48,345 nt of DNA from Candidatus Acetothermia bacterium (GTDB taxonomy: Bacteria; Bipolaricaulota; Bipolaricaulia; Bipolaricaulales; Bipolaricaulaceae). Positions within the stretch are counted from its first letter, which is position 1, and every line of letters begins with the position of its first letter. The notes beneath the pieces were generated by a model, which saw only the letters and a list, made by a program, of their open reading frames with translations, searched no databases and had not been told where the DNA came from. Positions 16,622 through 26,409 of the stretch are shown piece by piece. The stretch lies in contig PXEP01000010.1 of NCBI GenBank assembly GCA_003566155.1, forward strand, positions 1 through 48,345, given 5' to 3'. A program made the translations under genes and the position numbers.

Positions 16622-17626
16622 CTAGTCGGCGCTGGTTGCCTGAACCTCGATCCGGTTCACCGCTCTCGGCGAGCGGGCCGCAGCGAACCCAGGGGCGTCA
16701 GGACCCACTCTGACCATGCGTAGCGGACCTGCTTCGGCTCCGATGTAGGCGTTGCCCTCACGGAAGGCGAGAATCCACTGTCCGTTGCCATCGGCGAGCT
16801 CCTCGAATGAGTAGGTGATCCGGTAGCCGTCCTCCGCGACGACATCGACTCGAGCATCGTCCGGCCACTCCCCAATCAGTGCCTGCACCGGGAACCCTTC
16901 ATAGTGGGCGGTTTCCTGTCGGCCGGCGGCTGTGATGTAGGTGCCCGTTCCGCGCACGCTGGGCACGGTGATCATGAGTTCGTTCAGTGTGAACACGCGC
17001 TCTTCCCGTGCTGTGACGGTTAACTCGTATTCGTCAGCGGGCATGAGGTCAGGATGTTCAGGCAGCGAAGCGAGCCGTCCGTCCCAATTGGGGGTCAGCC
17101 AGGAAACCCCTCGTATCCGCAGCCCCGACGCAGAAGGCCTGTCGCCGAACATGTGCGCCAATGGGCCCAACGCCTCCACCATGCGTTCGTTGGATACGTC
17201 TCCGTCTTCGGGCAAGAAGATGAGGACAGGAAGAGGTGGCCAGTCGGGGCTTGGACTCCCGTCCACCTTCCAAGCAAGTATCGGAGTGCCCAATGGTGAT
17301 TCCCCCATTACTACGTCCCGCGGGAACTCCTTGGCATACCCATCGCCAGCGATTACGTAGAGGTGATCATCCTCCGACATTCCCCCGAGCTTCTCTAAGA
17401 TGGCGGGGATCGGCACGCCTGCGTACGTGCGTCGCTCGCTCCAGTTGGGTTCGTCTTCCGTGAACTCCGGCCCCTGATAGCGGGCTTTCCCTTCCACGAT
17501 CGGCCACAGATCGGCTGCCGGATCCACGACGATCGAGCGACTGTCCAAGCCTACCCATACCGGCTCAGCGAACGCGGCGGCAGAGACGGCCATCAAGGCC
17601 AACAGCAGTTGGATGGTTCTCCTCAT
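16622..17626 (-). CDS. Secreted protein with two molybdopterin-oxidoreductase-like folds, cysteine-free
   Basis: A 334-residue exported protein: signal peptide at about 1-20 (MRRTIQLLLALMAVSAAAFA), then two related segments (about 60-185 and 215-330), each with the order 'G-x-P-hydrophobic-x-x-L, VIAGDGY or VVAEDGY, basic/acidic turn, LAW or LAF'. This is the pattern of the sulfite-oxidase/YedY molybdopterin-binding fold. There is no cysteine anywhere, so the Mo-ligating Cys is absent and ordinary molybdoenzyme activity is unlikely. The start is set by the signal peptide and GGGAGG upstream of ATG 17626; the open frame continues to 17878 without family support. Function unknown; a binding role outside the membrane is possible. 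Confidence 0.65.
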   Translation of the reverse strand: MRRTIQLLLALMAVSAAAFAEPVWVGLDSRSIVVDPAADLWPIVEGKARYQGPEFTEDEPNWSERRTYAGVPIPAILEKLGGMSEDDHLYVIAGDGYAKEFPRDVVMGESPLGTPILAWKVDGSPSPDWPPLPVLIFLPEDGDVSNERMVEALGPLAHMFGDRPSASGLRIRGVSWLTPNWDGRLASLPEHPDLMPADEYELTVTAREERVFTLNELMITVPSVRGTGTYITAAGRQETAHYEGFPVQALIGEWPDDARVDVVAEDGYRITYSFEELADGNGQWILAFREGNAYIGAEAGPLRMVRVGPDAPGFAAARSPRAVNRIEVQATSAD

Positions 17627-18036
17627 TGGTCCTCCCGAGTCCACTCTGTGTTTCCCCTGTATGCAAGCACTGTCCGCCGTAGGGTCGGATGTGGACCGCA
17701 AGCCAATCCTATCGCCGTGTTGCCAAACGTCAACACCTTCTACCACGCCATCCCCGGGGGGCACGCATCGACGGTTCATTAGTGCCTGTGTGGGCTTCTC
17801 CGCACATGAGGATGTGGCTTTTCGGGTTACTGCGTAGAAGGCTATCCCAAGCCTGGAGAGCTTCGGCCTACCAGCCACCGCCTGGGCATCCGTGTCTTGT
17901 AGAGCGTGAACCCGTTCTGTTCTGCGTTACAATGTGGCGTGGTGGGAAAGACGCATGGTATTGCCACTGCGCTGATATTGTCTGGGGGGAGTGCGTTCCC
18001 AAATAGTCCAATGCTGGTGTGGCAGGGTAGTCGGAT
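17627..18036. other. Divergent intergenic region, 410 bases
   Basis: This separates the secreted protein gene (reverse) from the ABC exporter gene (forward). A 105-codon forward frame (17689-18006) has no SD or family resemblance and is judged spurious. TACAAT at 17927-17932 may be a -10 box for the exporter, but no convincing -35 was seen. No RNA gene or repeat was recognised. Confidence 0.4.
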
Positions 18037-19803
18037 ATGAGATCACTGCGGTTTGTCGTTCATCACGTTAAGCACTACAAGGTAGCGCTGACGCTGACCG
18101 TACTTAGCATGGTCGGGCTCGTTGGCGTACAACTCCTGGCGCCTCAGCTGATCAGGTCGATGGTGAACACCGTCACCGATGCCGACGCGGGGCCGGATGC
18201 CCTGGGCACGGTGGCCAGGCTAGCGCTCATCGCTCTGGCCGTGTACATCGCGCGTGCGTTCATGCAGTTCGCGCGCCGCTATGCCGCGCACGTTGCCGGC
18301 TGGCACGTAGTGGCCGAGGTGAGGAACAAAGTCTATCGCCACCTGCAGCGGCTCTCCCTGCGCTTCTACGAGGACAAGCAGACTGGGCAGCTCATGTCGC
18401 GGACAGTGAATGATTCCAATCTGCTCGAACAACTCGTGGCCCATGCCATCCCCGACGTCATGGTCAATGTGCTCATGCTTGTCGGGGTGGTTTCTGTGCT
18501 GGCCACGATGAGTTGGCGGTTGGCGCTGCTGTCCATGATTCCTGTTCCGTTCATCGTACTGGGCATGCGAGGTTTTGCCCGCTATGTGCGGCCCGCTTTC
18601 CGTCAGCGCCAGGTGGAGCTCGGGGAGCTGAACGCGGCGTTGAACGACAACATCTCCGGTATCCGGGAGATCAAGGCCTTTACCCGGGAAGAACCCGAGG
18701 CTGAACGTATCTGGTATCGAATTGTCCGGCATCGGGATTCTCTCCTGCGGGCGCTGAAGCTCATGGCGGTGTTCCACCCTTCGGTAGAGTTCTTTGCTTC
18801 CCTGGGGACGATCGTGCTCATTTACTTTGGCGGGCAGTTTGTACACGAGGGAGCGTTACCCATTGCCGACCTGGTAGCGTTCTTCCTGTACTTGGAGCTT
18901 CTGTACCAGCCGGTGCGGGCTCTGAGCAATATCTGGGAGAACATCCAGGAGGCGATCGCCGGGGCCGATCGGATTGCCGAGCTGTTGGAGGAGGATCCCG
19001 ACGTTATGCAAAGGCCGGGCGCTGTTGCGTTGCCCGGGCGGGCCAAAGGGCACATCCGCTTCCACAACGTAAGCTTCCATTACGATGCCGGCGATTGGGT
19101 ATTGCGTGACATCAACTTGGACATCGAACCGGGTTCGGTGGCGGCGCTGGTCGGTCCTACCGGAGTGGGAAAGACGACCCTGTCATTGCTGATCCCGCGG
19201 TTCTATGACGTGTGCGAGGGGAAGATCACCCTCGATGGATACGACATCCGCGATCTAACGTTGGAGAGCTTGCGCAGCCAGATCAGCCTGGTGCTGCAGG
19301 AGGTATTTCTGTTCCATGGCACTGTGCGGGACAACATCTTGTTTGGTCGGCCGGGGGCGTCGGACGAAGAGGTGGCCGATGCGGCACGCATAGCCAACGC
19401 CCACCCGTTCATCGAGGAACTGCCCGAAGGGTACGATACCTTGATCGGTGAACGCGGCGTCAAGCTCTCCGGGGGACAACGGCAACGCCTGGCCATCGCC
19501 CGGGCCGTGCTACGGGATGCCCCGATCTTGATCCTCGACGAGGCGACTTCCTCTGTAGACACGGAGACGGAACTGCTCATCCAACAGGCCCTGGAACGGC
19601 TGATGGTGGGCAAGACCACAATCCTGATCGCACATCGGTTGTCCACCATCAGGAACGCCGACCAAATCGTGGTCCTCGAGGACGGGCGGATCACCGAGCG
19701 CGGGACCCACGCACAGCTTATGGCCCAAGAGGGGCTCTACGCTCACCTGAGCCACGTTCAGTCGCAAGAGGACTCTGCACCAACCACATTCCGCAAGGGT
19801 TGA
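18037..19803 (+). CDS. ABC exporter, fused permease/ATPase (MsbA/BmrA type)
   Basis: A 588-residue half-transporter that would homodimerise and export lipids, drugs or peptides. The N-terminal six-helix transmembrane domain (about 15-310) contains the coupling-helix region DNISGIREIKAFTREE. The nucleotide-binding domain has Walker A GPTGVGKTT (373-381), Q-loop Gln421, signature LSGGQRQR (477-484), Walker B ILILDE with catalytic Glu502, and H-loop His533. All are intact, so an active exporter is predicted. No C39 peptidase domain is fused. ATG 18037 has only a weak SD. It is monocistronic and ends 22 bases from a convergent gene. The substrate is unknown. Confidence 0.95.
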   Translation: MRSLRFVVHHVKHYKVALTLTVLSMVGLVGVQLLAPQLIRSMVNTVTDADAGPDALGTVARLALIALAVYIARAFMQFARRYAAHVAGWHVVAEVRNKVYRHLQRLSLRFYEDKQTGQLMSRTVNDSNLLEQLVAHAIPDVMVNVLMLVGVVSVLATMSWRLALLSMIPVPFIVLGMRGFARYVRPAFRQRQVELGELNAALNDNISGIREIKAFTREEPEAERIWYRIVRHRDSLLRALKLMAVFHPSVEFFASLGTIVLIYFGGQFVHEGALPIADLVAFFLYLELLYQPVRALSNIWENIQEAIAGADRIAELLEEDPDVMQRPGAVALPGRAKGHIRFHNVSFHYDAGDWVLRDINLDIEPGSVAALVGPTGVGKTTLSLLIPRFYDVCEGKITLDGYDIRDLTLESLRSQISLVLQEVFLFHGTVRDNILFGRPGASDEEVADAARIANAHPFIEELPEGYDTLIGERGVKLSGGQRQRLAIARAVLRDAPILILDEATSSVDTETELLIQQALERLMVGKTTILIAHRLSTIRNADQIVVLEDGRITERGTHAQLMAQEGLYAHLSHVQSQEDSAPTTFRKG

Positions 19804-19825
19804 CCGGGCCGCCGGTGGCGCCGCG

Positions 19826-20383
19826 CTAGTAGTTGTATCCGGACGTCTCCTCGGGGGTCGCCTCCACCCCTAGTCCCAGAGCGATTCGGTTGACGAAGTT
19901 GAAGTAACTTGCTACCAGGTTGACAGCCAAGACGTCCTCGTCGGTCAGCCCGTGCCTGCGCAGCGCTTCGACGTCGGACTCGGACATTTCGCTTGGCCTG
20001 TGCGTAAGCTTCAATGCGTAGTCCACGAGCGCCTCCGCACGTGCCGAAAGCTGTGCTGAGTGTGGTTCGTCCACCAACGCCTGCAGACGATCTCTGTCCC
20101 TCCAGTAGTGATGCAGCGCCTGTGCATGGTGTGCTATACAGTAATCACAGCGGTTGGCCGACGATACTGCTACGGCAACCACCTCCCGTTCCTCGCGGGA
20201 CAGGCCCGAGCGGCTGAACATGATGGCCATGTACAGATCCATGTGGGCGGCCATCGCCTGAGGGCGCAGGCTGTGTACGGCCATGATGTTCGCGACCTTG
20301 CCCCGGCTTCCTCTTAAGCGTTCGTACACTGCTTGGAGTTCTTCCCCTGCTGCCTCTTGTTCGATCACGTCAATCCACGCCAT
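19826..20383 (-). CDS. AhpD-like peroxidase-related protein (carboxymuconolactone decarboxylase superfamily)
   Basis: A 185-residue all-helical protein with the redox motif CDYCIAHH (Cys79, Cys82, His86) typical of AhpD/CMD-type alkylhydroperoxidases. These reduce peroxides through a Cys pair and are recharged by lipoamide or thioredoxin-like donors. The N-terminal MAWIDVIEQEAAGEELQAVYERLR and C-terminal VASYFNFVNRIALGLGVE match the 'uncharacterised peroxidase-related enzyme' subgroup. GGGAGG lies 8 bases before ATG 20383. No AhpC is adjacent. The physiological substrate is inferred. Confidence 0.88.
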   Translation of the reverse strand: MAWIDVIEQEAAGEELQAVYERLRGSRGKVANIMAVHSLRPQAMAAHMDLYMAIMFSRSGLSREEREVVAVAVSSANRCDYCIAHHAQALHHYWRDRDRLQALVDEPHSAQLSARAEALVDYALKLTHRPSEMSESDVEALRRHGLTDEDVLAVNLVASYFNFVNRIALGLGVEATPEETSGYNY

Positions 20384-20511
20384 ACGAATTCCTCCCTTCG
20401 GCGTGCCGGGTTTCCGCCAGCGTAACCCATGGGCATTTCGTGTGCTATTGCAATTGGCTCGGCTGTCATGGATGGAGCCCCCCCCAGCCGAGCGTTGTCT
20501 TGCTCCTCGAG

Positions 20512-22791
20512 CTACCCGTTAGAAGGTGGCGAGGGGGCTGGCCGCACTCGGTCACCAATCTGAAACGTGAACACTTCGTCCACGATCCGGCAGACAGCGC
20601 GGTCAGTTCCCACCAGTTCGAACACCTCAAGCAGGCCTCGCTGTTCCTCGATCTCTGTGCCGTCGGCCATCCGGATCACGCCGTAGACCTTCAACCTATC
20701 CCCAGAAACTACCTCATGTTCAGGCTCCAGGGACACGATCACGACGCCCAGAGCGCGGTCTATGGCAGTAAGCGCAGCTGATGCCTGTGGAGGATCAGTG
20801 GGGAGGAATTCGCTGCTTTTGGAGGTCACCCGCAGACTGATACTGCCGACTTCCTCTCCGGCAGCCTCGATCAGCCCGTCCAGCGTCATCGCTGAGGTGT
20901 CCTCGATCGTTCTTCCGCTCGCCACGTCGATGAATTCTGTGAAGGATAACGTACCGCGTAAAAAGTACTCCATGAACCCAAATTCGACGTCCTCCTCAGA
21001 CGCATGGGCGGAGTATTCCCCTTCGATGTTCAGCACGGCGAGCGTCATCCCCGCACGCTCCTCCAGCCTATCGAATCGGGCCTCTCCACTGTACGTTCCA
21101 GTCCCACCGGGAAGCCCCAAATCCTCGGGATCCAGCTCTGCGCTATGATTCCAAGTATCCCCTACGGTGATCCAACGTGCCGGCCGAGACATACCGGGCA
21201 CCACGCCCTGAGCGATCGCATCGCCGTCGAGTTCTTCGTAGTCACCGAACCTGTACTCCCTGGTGAGGAAAATCAGGCCCTCGTCGCTGGGGTAATCATC
21301 CGGCATGCCCATCACGGTGGCGCTTCCGGTATCCTTCACTATCCTGCTTCGAACGTCGAAGTAGCTACCCGCACCGTATTGGCGAACAACTTCCTGTTCC
21401 ACGACCATTGATGATCGTAGCCGCATGGGGAAGCTCATGCCCAATATCTCCATCTCGAACTCGGTGTCGAGTTCCACCGCGCGCAGGAAGGTCTTCCCCA
21501 CACGATGCTCAAGCTGGAGCAGAACTGCCCCGTCTGGGGGTTCCACGCCCGCAAGCGGGGACGCAAGGGGGTAGCGGTCTATGGTCCACCCACCGGGCGC
21601 ATCCACTCCGGCGATCTCCCACGCCTCATCACCGATCCCGTCAGCGTTGTCGTCCAAGCCAGTGTAACCATCCCACCAGTTTCCTATCCGACCGTCGTCC
21701 CACGCGACCCCTCTGGCATCATCCACGACGTGGGCGCCGTTATTCTGGAAGCTATTCAGTGTGAACGTCACGTTTGTCATTCGTCCTTCGGCCCGTACAC
21801 CTACTTGGTTGTTCTCAAACACGCTGCGCACCACCCAGCCGTTTCGTACGTCTTCGAGCCAGAGTCCCGCGCCATCCGCTCCGTAAAACAGCGCGTCTTC
21901 GATCACAAAGTGGCGGCTTGTGCACCGGATGCGCAGCCCAAAGTCCTTCCCGGTTGCATCGAACTCGCCACTGATCACGTAGGGGTCGGCTGCAGAGCCG
22001 GTGCCTCTGATTCCTGGTATGTCTGCGAAGTCCTCATCTTCACCTACGGTTATCAGTCCGGTCAGCCCGTAGTCCTCAAGGGGTAGGCATTCGACCGGCA
22101 ACGCCCCTCTGATTGCGTTGCGGACAAGTGCCTTGCTCGCTAGGTTCCCCCCTTCGAAGAAGTCAAATCCGAGGATGACGATCTCTCCCCCTGCCCGCTC
22201 GAGCGCAAATACCACCGGTGCGCCGTCGTCTGTGGTCACTATAATCCGGGCATCGGCATCCACCGATGAAAAATCCGTTGTCAACGAAGGGGCACGGAAC
22301 GTCTCCGGGACGCCTTCCGCCAGCGGATCATCTGGAGCGACCACAACGAGCCTTTCGTTGGTCACGATTCGGGCATCCTCCGCCGTTGTGAGCCCGGCGG
22401 ATCTGAGGATATCCTCGCCACCGGACATGTAGGTCAACGCTACGATCGTGCCTCCTGCGCTTAAATGAGACCAAAACGCTGGTGCGAGGCTCTCTCCGAC
22501 CCTATCCATTTCCTCAGAGCCCCACCCGGCAAGGGCCTGCTCTGGGAGCAGAAGGGCTTCGTTTTGCCCTAGCAGCTCTAGCAGTCCGTCCGCTTCCAGC
22601 GTATCGGTCTCCGAAACCACCGCTCCGGCCTCGTACAGCACCTGCCGCAGGTTCGACCACTCTTGTTCGCCCACATAACCTGTCCAAGAAAGGACTCGGA
22701 CGCCGTCGAGATCGCTTCCCATTGCTGGCAGGAACAAGGCCAGCGCAATCCCCAAGACAACAGATGCTTTGGCTACCGTCATCCTATGCAT
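20512..22791 (-). CDS. Secreted NosD-like beta-helix protein with N-terminal amidotransferase-like domain
   Basis: A 759-residue exported protein. A signal peptide (about 1-27) is followed at 28-230 by a Rossmann-like region resembling the class I glutamine-amidotransferase/ThuA fold (VRVLSWTGYVGEQEW, ALLLPEQALAGW, GEIVILGFDFFEGG) without an obvious Cys-His-Glu triad. Residues about 255-420 form right-handed beta-helix turns ending in the NosD hallmark GNWWDGYTGLDDNADGIGD...DRYPLA. The last 340 residues are beta-rich and unrecognised. ATG 22791 has GGAGG 7 bases upstream; upstream in-frame codons lack support. Found as a lone gene. A role in cell-surface polysaccharide binding or periplasmic assembly is speculative. 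Confidence 0.7.
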   Translation of the reverse strand: MHRMTVAKASVVLGIALALFLPAMGSDLDGVRVLSWTGYVGEQEWSNLRQVLYEAGAVVSETDTLEADGLLELLGQNEALLLPEQALAGWGSEEMDRVGESLAPAFWSHLSAGGTIVALTYMSGGEDILRSAGLTTAEDARIVTNERLVVVAPDDPLAEGVPETFRAPSLTTDFSSVDADARIIVTTDDGAPVVFALERAGGEIVILGFDFFEGGNLASKALVRNAIRGALPVECLPLEDYGLTGLITVGEDEDFADIPGIRGTGSAADPYVISGEFDATGKDFGLRIRCTSRHFVIEDALFYGADGAGLWLEDVRNGWVVRSVFENNQVGVRAEGRMTNVTFTLNSFQNNGAHVVDDARGVAWDDGRIGNWWDGYTGLDDNADGIGDEAWEIAGVDAPGGWTIDRYPLASPLAGVEPPDGAVLLQLEHRVGKTFLRAVELDTEFEMEILGMSFPMRLRSSMVVEQEVVRQYGAGSYFDVRSRIVKDTGSATVMGMPDDYPSDEGLIFLTREYRFGDYEELDGDAIAQGVVPGMSRPARWITVGDTWNHSAELDPEDLGLPGGTGTYSGEARFDRLEERAGMTLAVLNIEGEYSAHASEEDVEFGFMEYFLRGTLSFTEFIDVASGRTIEDTSAMTLDGLIEAAGEEVGSISLRVTSKSSEFLPTDPPQASAALTAIDRALGVVIVSLEPEHEVVSGDRLKVYGVIRMADGTEIEEQRGLLEVFELVGTDRAVCRIVDEVFTFQIGDRVRPAPSPPSNG

Positions 22792-22878
22792 TTCTTGACC
22801 TCCGTCTGAGATGGCTCGCGTCAGCGCCATCCGCACCGCATAGTACTCCTTAGGAGACGGAAAAGCCGGAGGTATGAC

Positions 22879-25800
22879 TCAGGACGGCGTTCGAGCCAGT
22901 TCCAGATACCGGCAAAACGCGTTAGCCAGGTGCATCTGTCGGGGGGTGAGGCAGTCAGGCGCAAAAACCCGAGGGCTGCCGACCAACACGCATGCACACC
23001 GCGGCCTGGAAGTGGCCACGTTTAGTCGGCTCAGGTTGTACAGAAACTCCATCCCTCTTGGAGCATCCTCGGCGGATGAACTAGCCGTGGAATAGATGAC
23101 AAGCGGTGCCTGTTGCCCCTGAAACTTATCCACCGTTCCCACACGCGCTCCCCGAGGGAGTACCTCCAGCAGCGCTGCTACCTGTGCGTTGTACGGGGCG
23201 ACGATCAACACATCGTCCAATGTGAGCGGGTGTGTCAGGCCCTGTTTGTCCACCCATTGGACGACGTCGCGGGTCAGACGGTTGACCAAGCGCTCGATGG
23301 CCAACGCCTCCTCGGGGGCCTCGCTTCGGTTTCCTCGATGTTCCACAGGCAGGTACCAAAGCCCTGCGCCGGCGAACGGTGTGCTACCATGTATCACCTG
23401 TTTCTCCAGTCCTGGGCGGGCCTGAAGGCGCCCCTCGTAGAAAAGCTCCGAGGTAAACGTGCACAGCGCTGGGTTCAACCGCCAAGTGGTGGACAGAAAC
23501 AGTCCCCGGTGGGCGGGAAGTGTTTTGTGTGCTCCCAGGAGGTGCTCCAGAGCGCTTAGGTCGGTGCCTTCCGGGTGAGTGCCGCGCTTGGGTTGCTCCA
23601 GTTGTTGCGGGTCACCCAGCAGTACGACTGAAGTTGCTGCTTGGGAAACGGCCACAACGTTGGCCAGCGAGAATTGCCCTGCCTCATCGACGAACAGGAT
23701 GTCCACCGCCTGTGAAGCGTCCTCCCGTGCCCACAGCCACGCTGTGCCTGCTGCCACTTGCGCCCTGCCGTCCTCTAGCTCGCCGAGCACGCGGCCGTTA
23801 TCTTTGGTCTCGGTAATCTCTACGGGGAGGGCTTCCTCGCTTAGGTTACTTACTTTCTGGATGCAGCGGACCTCCAGGCCCTCCTGGTTTGCAGCGACCA
23901 CTGTCTCCTCCAGGAGGTTCCTGATCACCTTGTGGCTCACAGCGGTGATCCCTACCTTCTTGCCGGCGGCCACCGCCTCGCAGATCATCCTCGCCCCGGT
24001 GAAGGTTTTTCCGCTGCCCGGAGGACCCTGGATCGGAAGTACTCCTCCTTCAAGGCTCAAGGCCAGCTTGCGGGCCGCCTCGAGGGCACTGGGGGCTTCG
24101 CCTGCTAGCTCCTCCACCGAACCGGACTCCAATCGGGGAGGGTGGCGAAGCAGAAGGTCTCGGCCCGCGCGGAACGGCCCGGCGGAGTCGATCTCGTGCT
24201 TTGCTACCCACTGACCGGCCCTGAACAGGGCTTCCCTGAGCACTCCGGTGGGCACGAGCTCATGGGCGAACACCGCCTGGGGATGGAGTTCGGCCCAACT
24301 CGGTCCTTTCTTTAGGTCTACCGTGTGTTCGACGGGGTCGAGCCTCACTACGGTGGCAAACCTGGAAGTCCCCGTCTGTCGGCACAATAGGTTGTCGCCG
24401 GCGCGTAATCTTGTTTCCTGGGCGGGGAATGTGTACCGATCGACCACACTCCCCCGACCCACGACATCCAGGCGTACCGCGTGCTCCAAACCTCCTATCG
24501 CCACCGGTTCCTCTAGCAGAACCTCATCGCTCAGCTCCGTCAGCCGGAAGTACTCCCACCACATGGCCTTGTCCTCCCGCCTATGCCAGTCAAGTAGGTG
24601 GGCCATGATCCACTGTGCTTGCTGTTCACTGGACCTGTCGGTGCAATGCATCGGAAGCCCCGCGAGCAGTGCCGCCGCAAGGTCCCTCGTTTTGGTCAGC
24701 GCCTCGTCCAGTTCCTTGCTGGGATCGCCGGACTTGAGCTCCGGTCGTGAGAGCATTTGCCCGGCGTCCACCAACTCTTGCCGGCGGCTCTCCAGCCAAT
24801 CCCGCAAATACAGGGCGGCCAAGCAGTCGTCCTCGTTGTACGCTTGAACGATCCTCCTGTACTCGGGAGGAATTGTGTCCGGTGCTCCAAGCTCAAGGGC
24901 CAGCTCCACCGCCCGTAGGTGCTGGCTGGCCACCCGCAGGTCCACTTGGCGCCGGAAGTCGAAGAAAGGCTCCAGTTCTTTCAGAGAGTACGATTCCACA
25001 CTGGCCCGAACCGCCTGCCGAGCAACGGTGTACAGGTCAACGAACCGCTCGCCGCGAAGAAGCAGGTCGACTTCTTCTTCGCGCGTTGCATGCCTTCCCG
25101 CCAGACGTTTGATCGCCGAGGGTTCGTAAGGGGCATAGTGGTACATGTGGAAACCCTCGTCGGCGGCCCAGCGGGCCATGGCTTCGTCGATGTACCGCTC
25201 GAAGGCAGCCCTTTCCTCCTCGGGATTTGTGGCCCACAGGGCCTCGTAGCGGGGGCGACCCGACTCATCCAGCGACACCCATCCGAAAAGGTACTCCAGT
25301 CCCCCCTCCCCAACATAGCGTGCAGATTCAAGATCGAGGAACAAATCCTGCGGCGTCGGCTGGGGGAGCCGATACAATCCGTAGCCTTCCTCAAGTGGTA
25401 GGAGTTCATATACGGGATGCCCCTGTGTCCTCCCGGCGATCTGAATGCTGGCCTGGTGATGAAGGCGCTCGTAGGTCTCTGCTGAGCCGCGCTTGGGCTT
25501 GGTAGCCAAGGGCAAGGTGGCCGAGGCCAGCGCCTCCACCGTGTCAATACCTCGCTCCTCGAGTTCCGCTACCTGGGCCCGGCCAATCCCCGCCACCAAC
25601 GAGAGGTGGTCGTCTCGTCGGCGCCGATGCTCGCACCGACGCCACCAGCGGCAGATCGCACACTGTTCACAGGGCAGCGGGTATGTTTCTCCCCCCTGCC
25701 AATGGCCCCCGCGTACTGCCTCGGTCAATCGTCTGCGCACCAGGCGGTAGTAGGCCATGTAGTCGGTCGCTTTGTACTCCTCGGGCTCGTAGTCCCTTCC

Positions 25801-26316
25801 GGGAGGAACCACGTACATCCGTTGGGGCAGCAAGCCTTGGATCCCCTCTAAGAGATCAGCATAGAGGCATAGCTGCAAGATGGTCCGGCCACGGGTCTCC
25901 CGAGCGAGTTTGGTATCCAGGATTTCGTACGAGTAATCCCCCAGTTCGTCTGAGGGGCTCTCGACACGCCGGAGAATGTCGGCCCGGCCCATCCATCCCT
26001 CCCCGAGGAGCGTTGCCTGCACGATCACGTCCGGCCCCTGGCGCATCGCCTCGAGGGTGGCTTTGAACTCTGGTTCTGCAGCTCCCAGGTCTTCGAGCTC
26101 CACCACCGACATACCCTGGGAACGCAGATACTCTACATAGTCCCTTTCGTGCTCCCGGCCCCGGCGCTTGAGGAACTCCAACGAGACATCTACGTGCGCG
26201 GGAGGCTCCAGCTCGCCCCGCGCGACGCAGAGATCGAGATAAGTAAGGTGGCGACAGCCGAGGTAACTCGCCAGGTCGCTTGCCGAAAGCCTCAGTCCGT
26301 CTCTACTGGGCTTCAT
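22879..26316 (-). CDS. TM0106-family RecB-like nuclease / RNase H-like / superfamily 1 helicase fusion
   Basis: A 1145-residue multidomain DNA-processing protein. An N-terminal Cas4/RecB-type region (about 8-230) has a Cys cluster CEQCAICRWWRRC that likely binds Fe-S. A middle RNase H-like 3'-5' exonuclease domain (about 320-500) has DLFLDLESA and YNEDDCLAALYLRDW. A C-terminal Dna2/UPF1-type helicase has Walker A GPPGSGKT (about 763-770), DEAG in LFVDEAGQF (about 875), GDPQQLEQ and the late motif VGTVDKFQGQQ. The start ATG 26316 gives the family N-terminus SASDLASYLGCRHLTYLDL. The known family is annotated as a putative nuclease of unknown role; DNA repair or defence is inferred. Confidence 0.9.
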   Translation of the reverse strand: MKPSRDGLRLSASDLASYLGCRHLTYLDLCVARGELEPPAHVDVSLEFLKRRGREHERDYVEYLRSQGMSVVELEDLGAAEPEFKATLEAMRQGPDVIVQATLLGEGWMGRADILRRVESPSDELGDYSYEILDTKLARETRGRTILQLCLYADLLEGIQGLLPQRMYVVPPGRDYEPEEYKATDYMAYYRLVRRRLTEAVRGGHWQGGETYPLPCEQCAICRWWRRCEHRRRRDDHLSLVAGIGRAQVAELEERGIDTVEALASATLPLATKPKRGSAETYERLHHQASIQIAGRTQGHPVYELLPLEEGYGLYRLPQPTPQDLFLDLESARYVGEGGLEYLFGWVSLDESGRPRYEALWATNPEEERAAFERYIDEAMARWAADEGFHMYHYAPYEPSAIKRLAGRHATREEEVDLLLRGERFVDLYTVARQAVRASVESYSLKELEPFFDFRRQVDLRVASQHLRAVELALELGAPDTIPPEYRRIVQAYNEDDCLAALYLRDWLESRRQELVDAGQMLSRPELKSGDPSKELDEALTKTRDLAAALLAGLPMHCTDRSSEQQAQWIMAHLLDWHRREDKAMWWEYFRLTELSDEVLLEEPVAIGGLEHAVRLDVVGRGSVVDRYTFPAQETRLRAGDNLLCRQTGTSRFATVVRLDPVEHTVDLKKGPSWAELHPQAVFAHELVPTGVLREALFRAGQWVAKHEIDSAGPFRAGRDLLLRHPPRLESGSVEELAGEAPSALEAARKLALSLEGGVLPIQGPPGSGKTFTGARMICEAVAAGKKVGITAVSHKVIRNLLEETVVAANQEGLEVRCIQKVSNLSEEALPVEITETKDNGRVLGELEDGRAQVAAGTAWLWAREDASQAVDILFVDEAGQFSLANVVAVSQAATSVVLLGDPQQLEQPKRGTHPEGTDLSALEHLLGAHKTLPAHRGLFLSTTWRLNPALCTFTSELFYEGRLQARPGLEKQVIHGSTPFAGAGLWYLPVEHRGNRSEAPEEALAIERLVNRLTRDVVQWVDKQGLTHPLTLDDVLIVAPYNAQVAALLEVLPRGARVGTVDKFQGQQAPLVIYSTASSSAEDAPRGMEFLYNLSRLNVATSRPRCACVLVGSPRVFAPDCLTPRQMHLANAFCRYLELARTPS

Positions 26317-26392
26317 GCGTGAACCTCGTTCCAGTCAGATGTGCCATCGTCGAGAACTCTAACCGGTCTGGCCTTGTAGAGGAAGCCGCCAG

Positions 26393-26398
26393 TATAAT
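26393..26398 (+). promoter_or_regulatory. -10 box of the AAC(3)-family gene, likely leaderless
   Basis: TATAAT ends 11 bases before the ATG at 26410, with no SD between. Transcription would begin about 26404-26406, leaving a 4-6 base leader. The -35 region (around 26369-26376, TGGCCTTG) is poor. Confidence 0.5.
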
Positions 26399-26409
26399 GC
26401 CAAACCAAC

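Noticed and set aside
17689-18006. 105-codon forward open frame
   Set aside because: No SD, odd composition and no resemblance to any protein; it lies in a promoter region.
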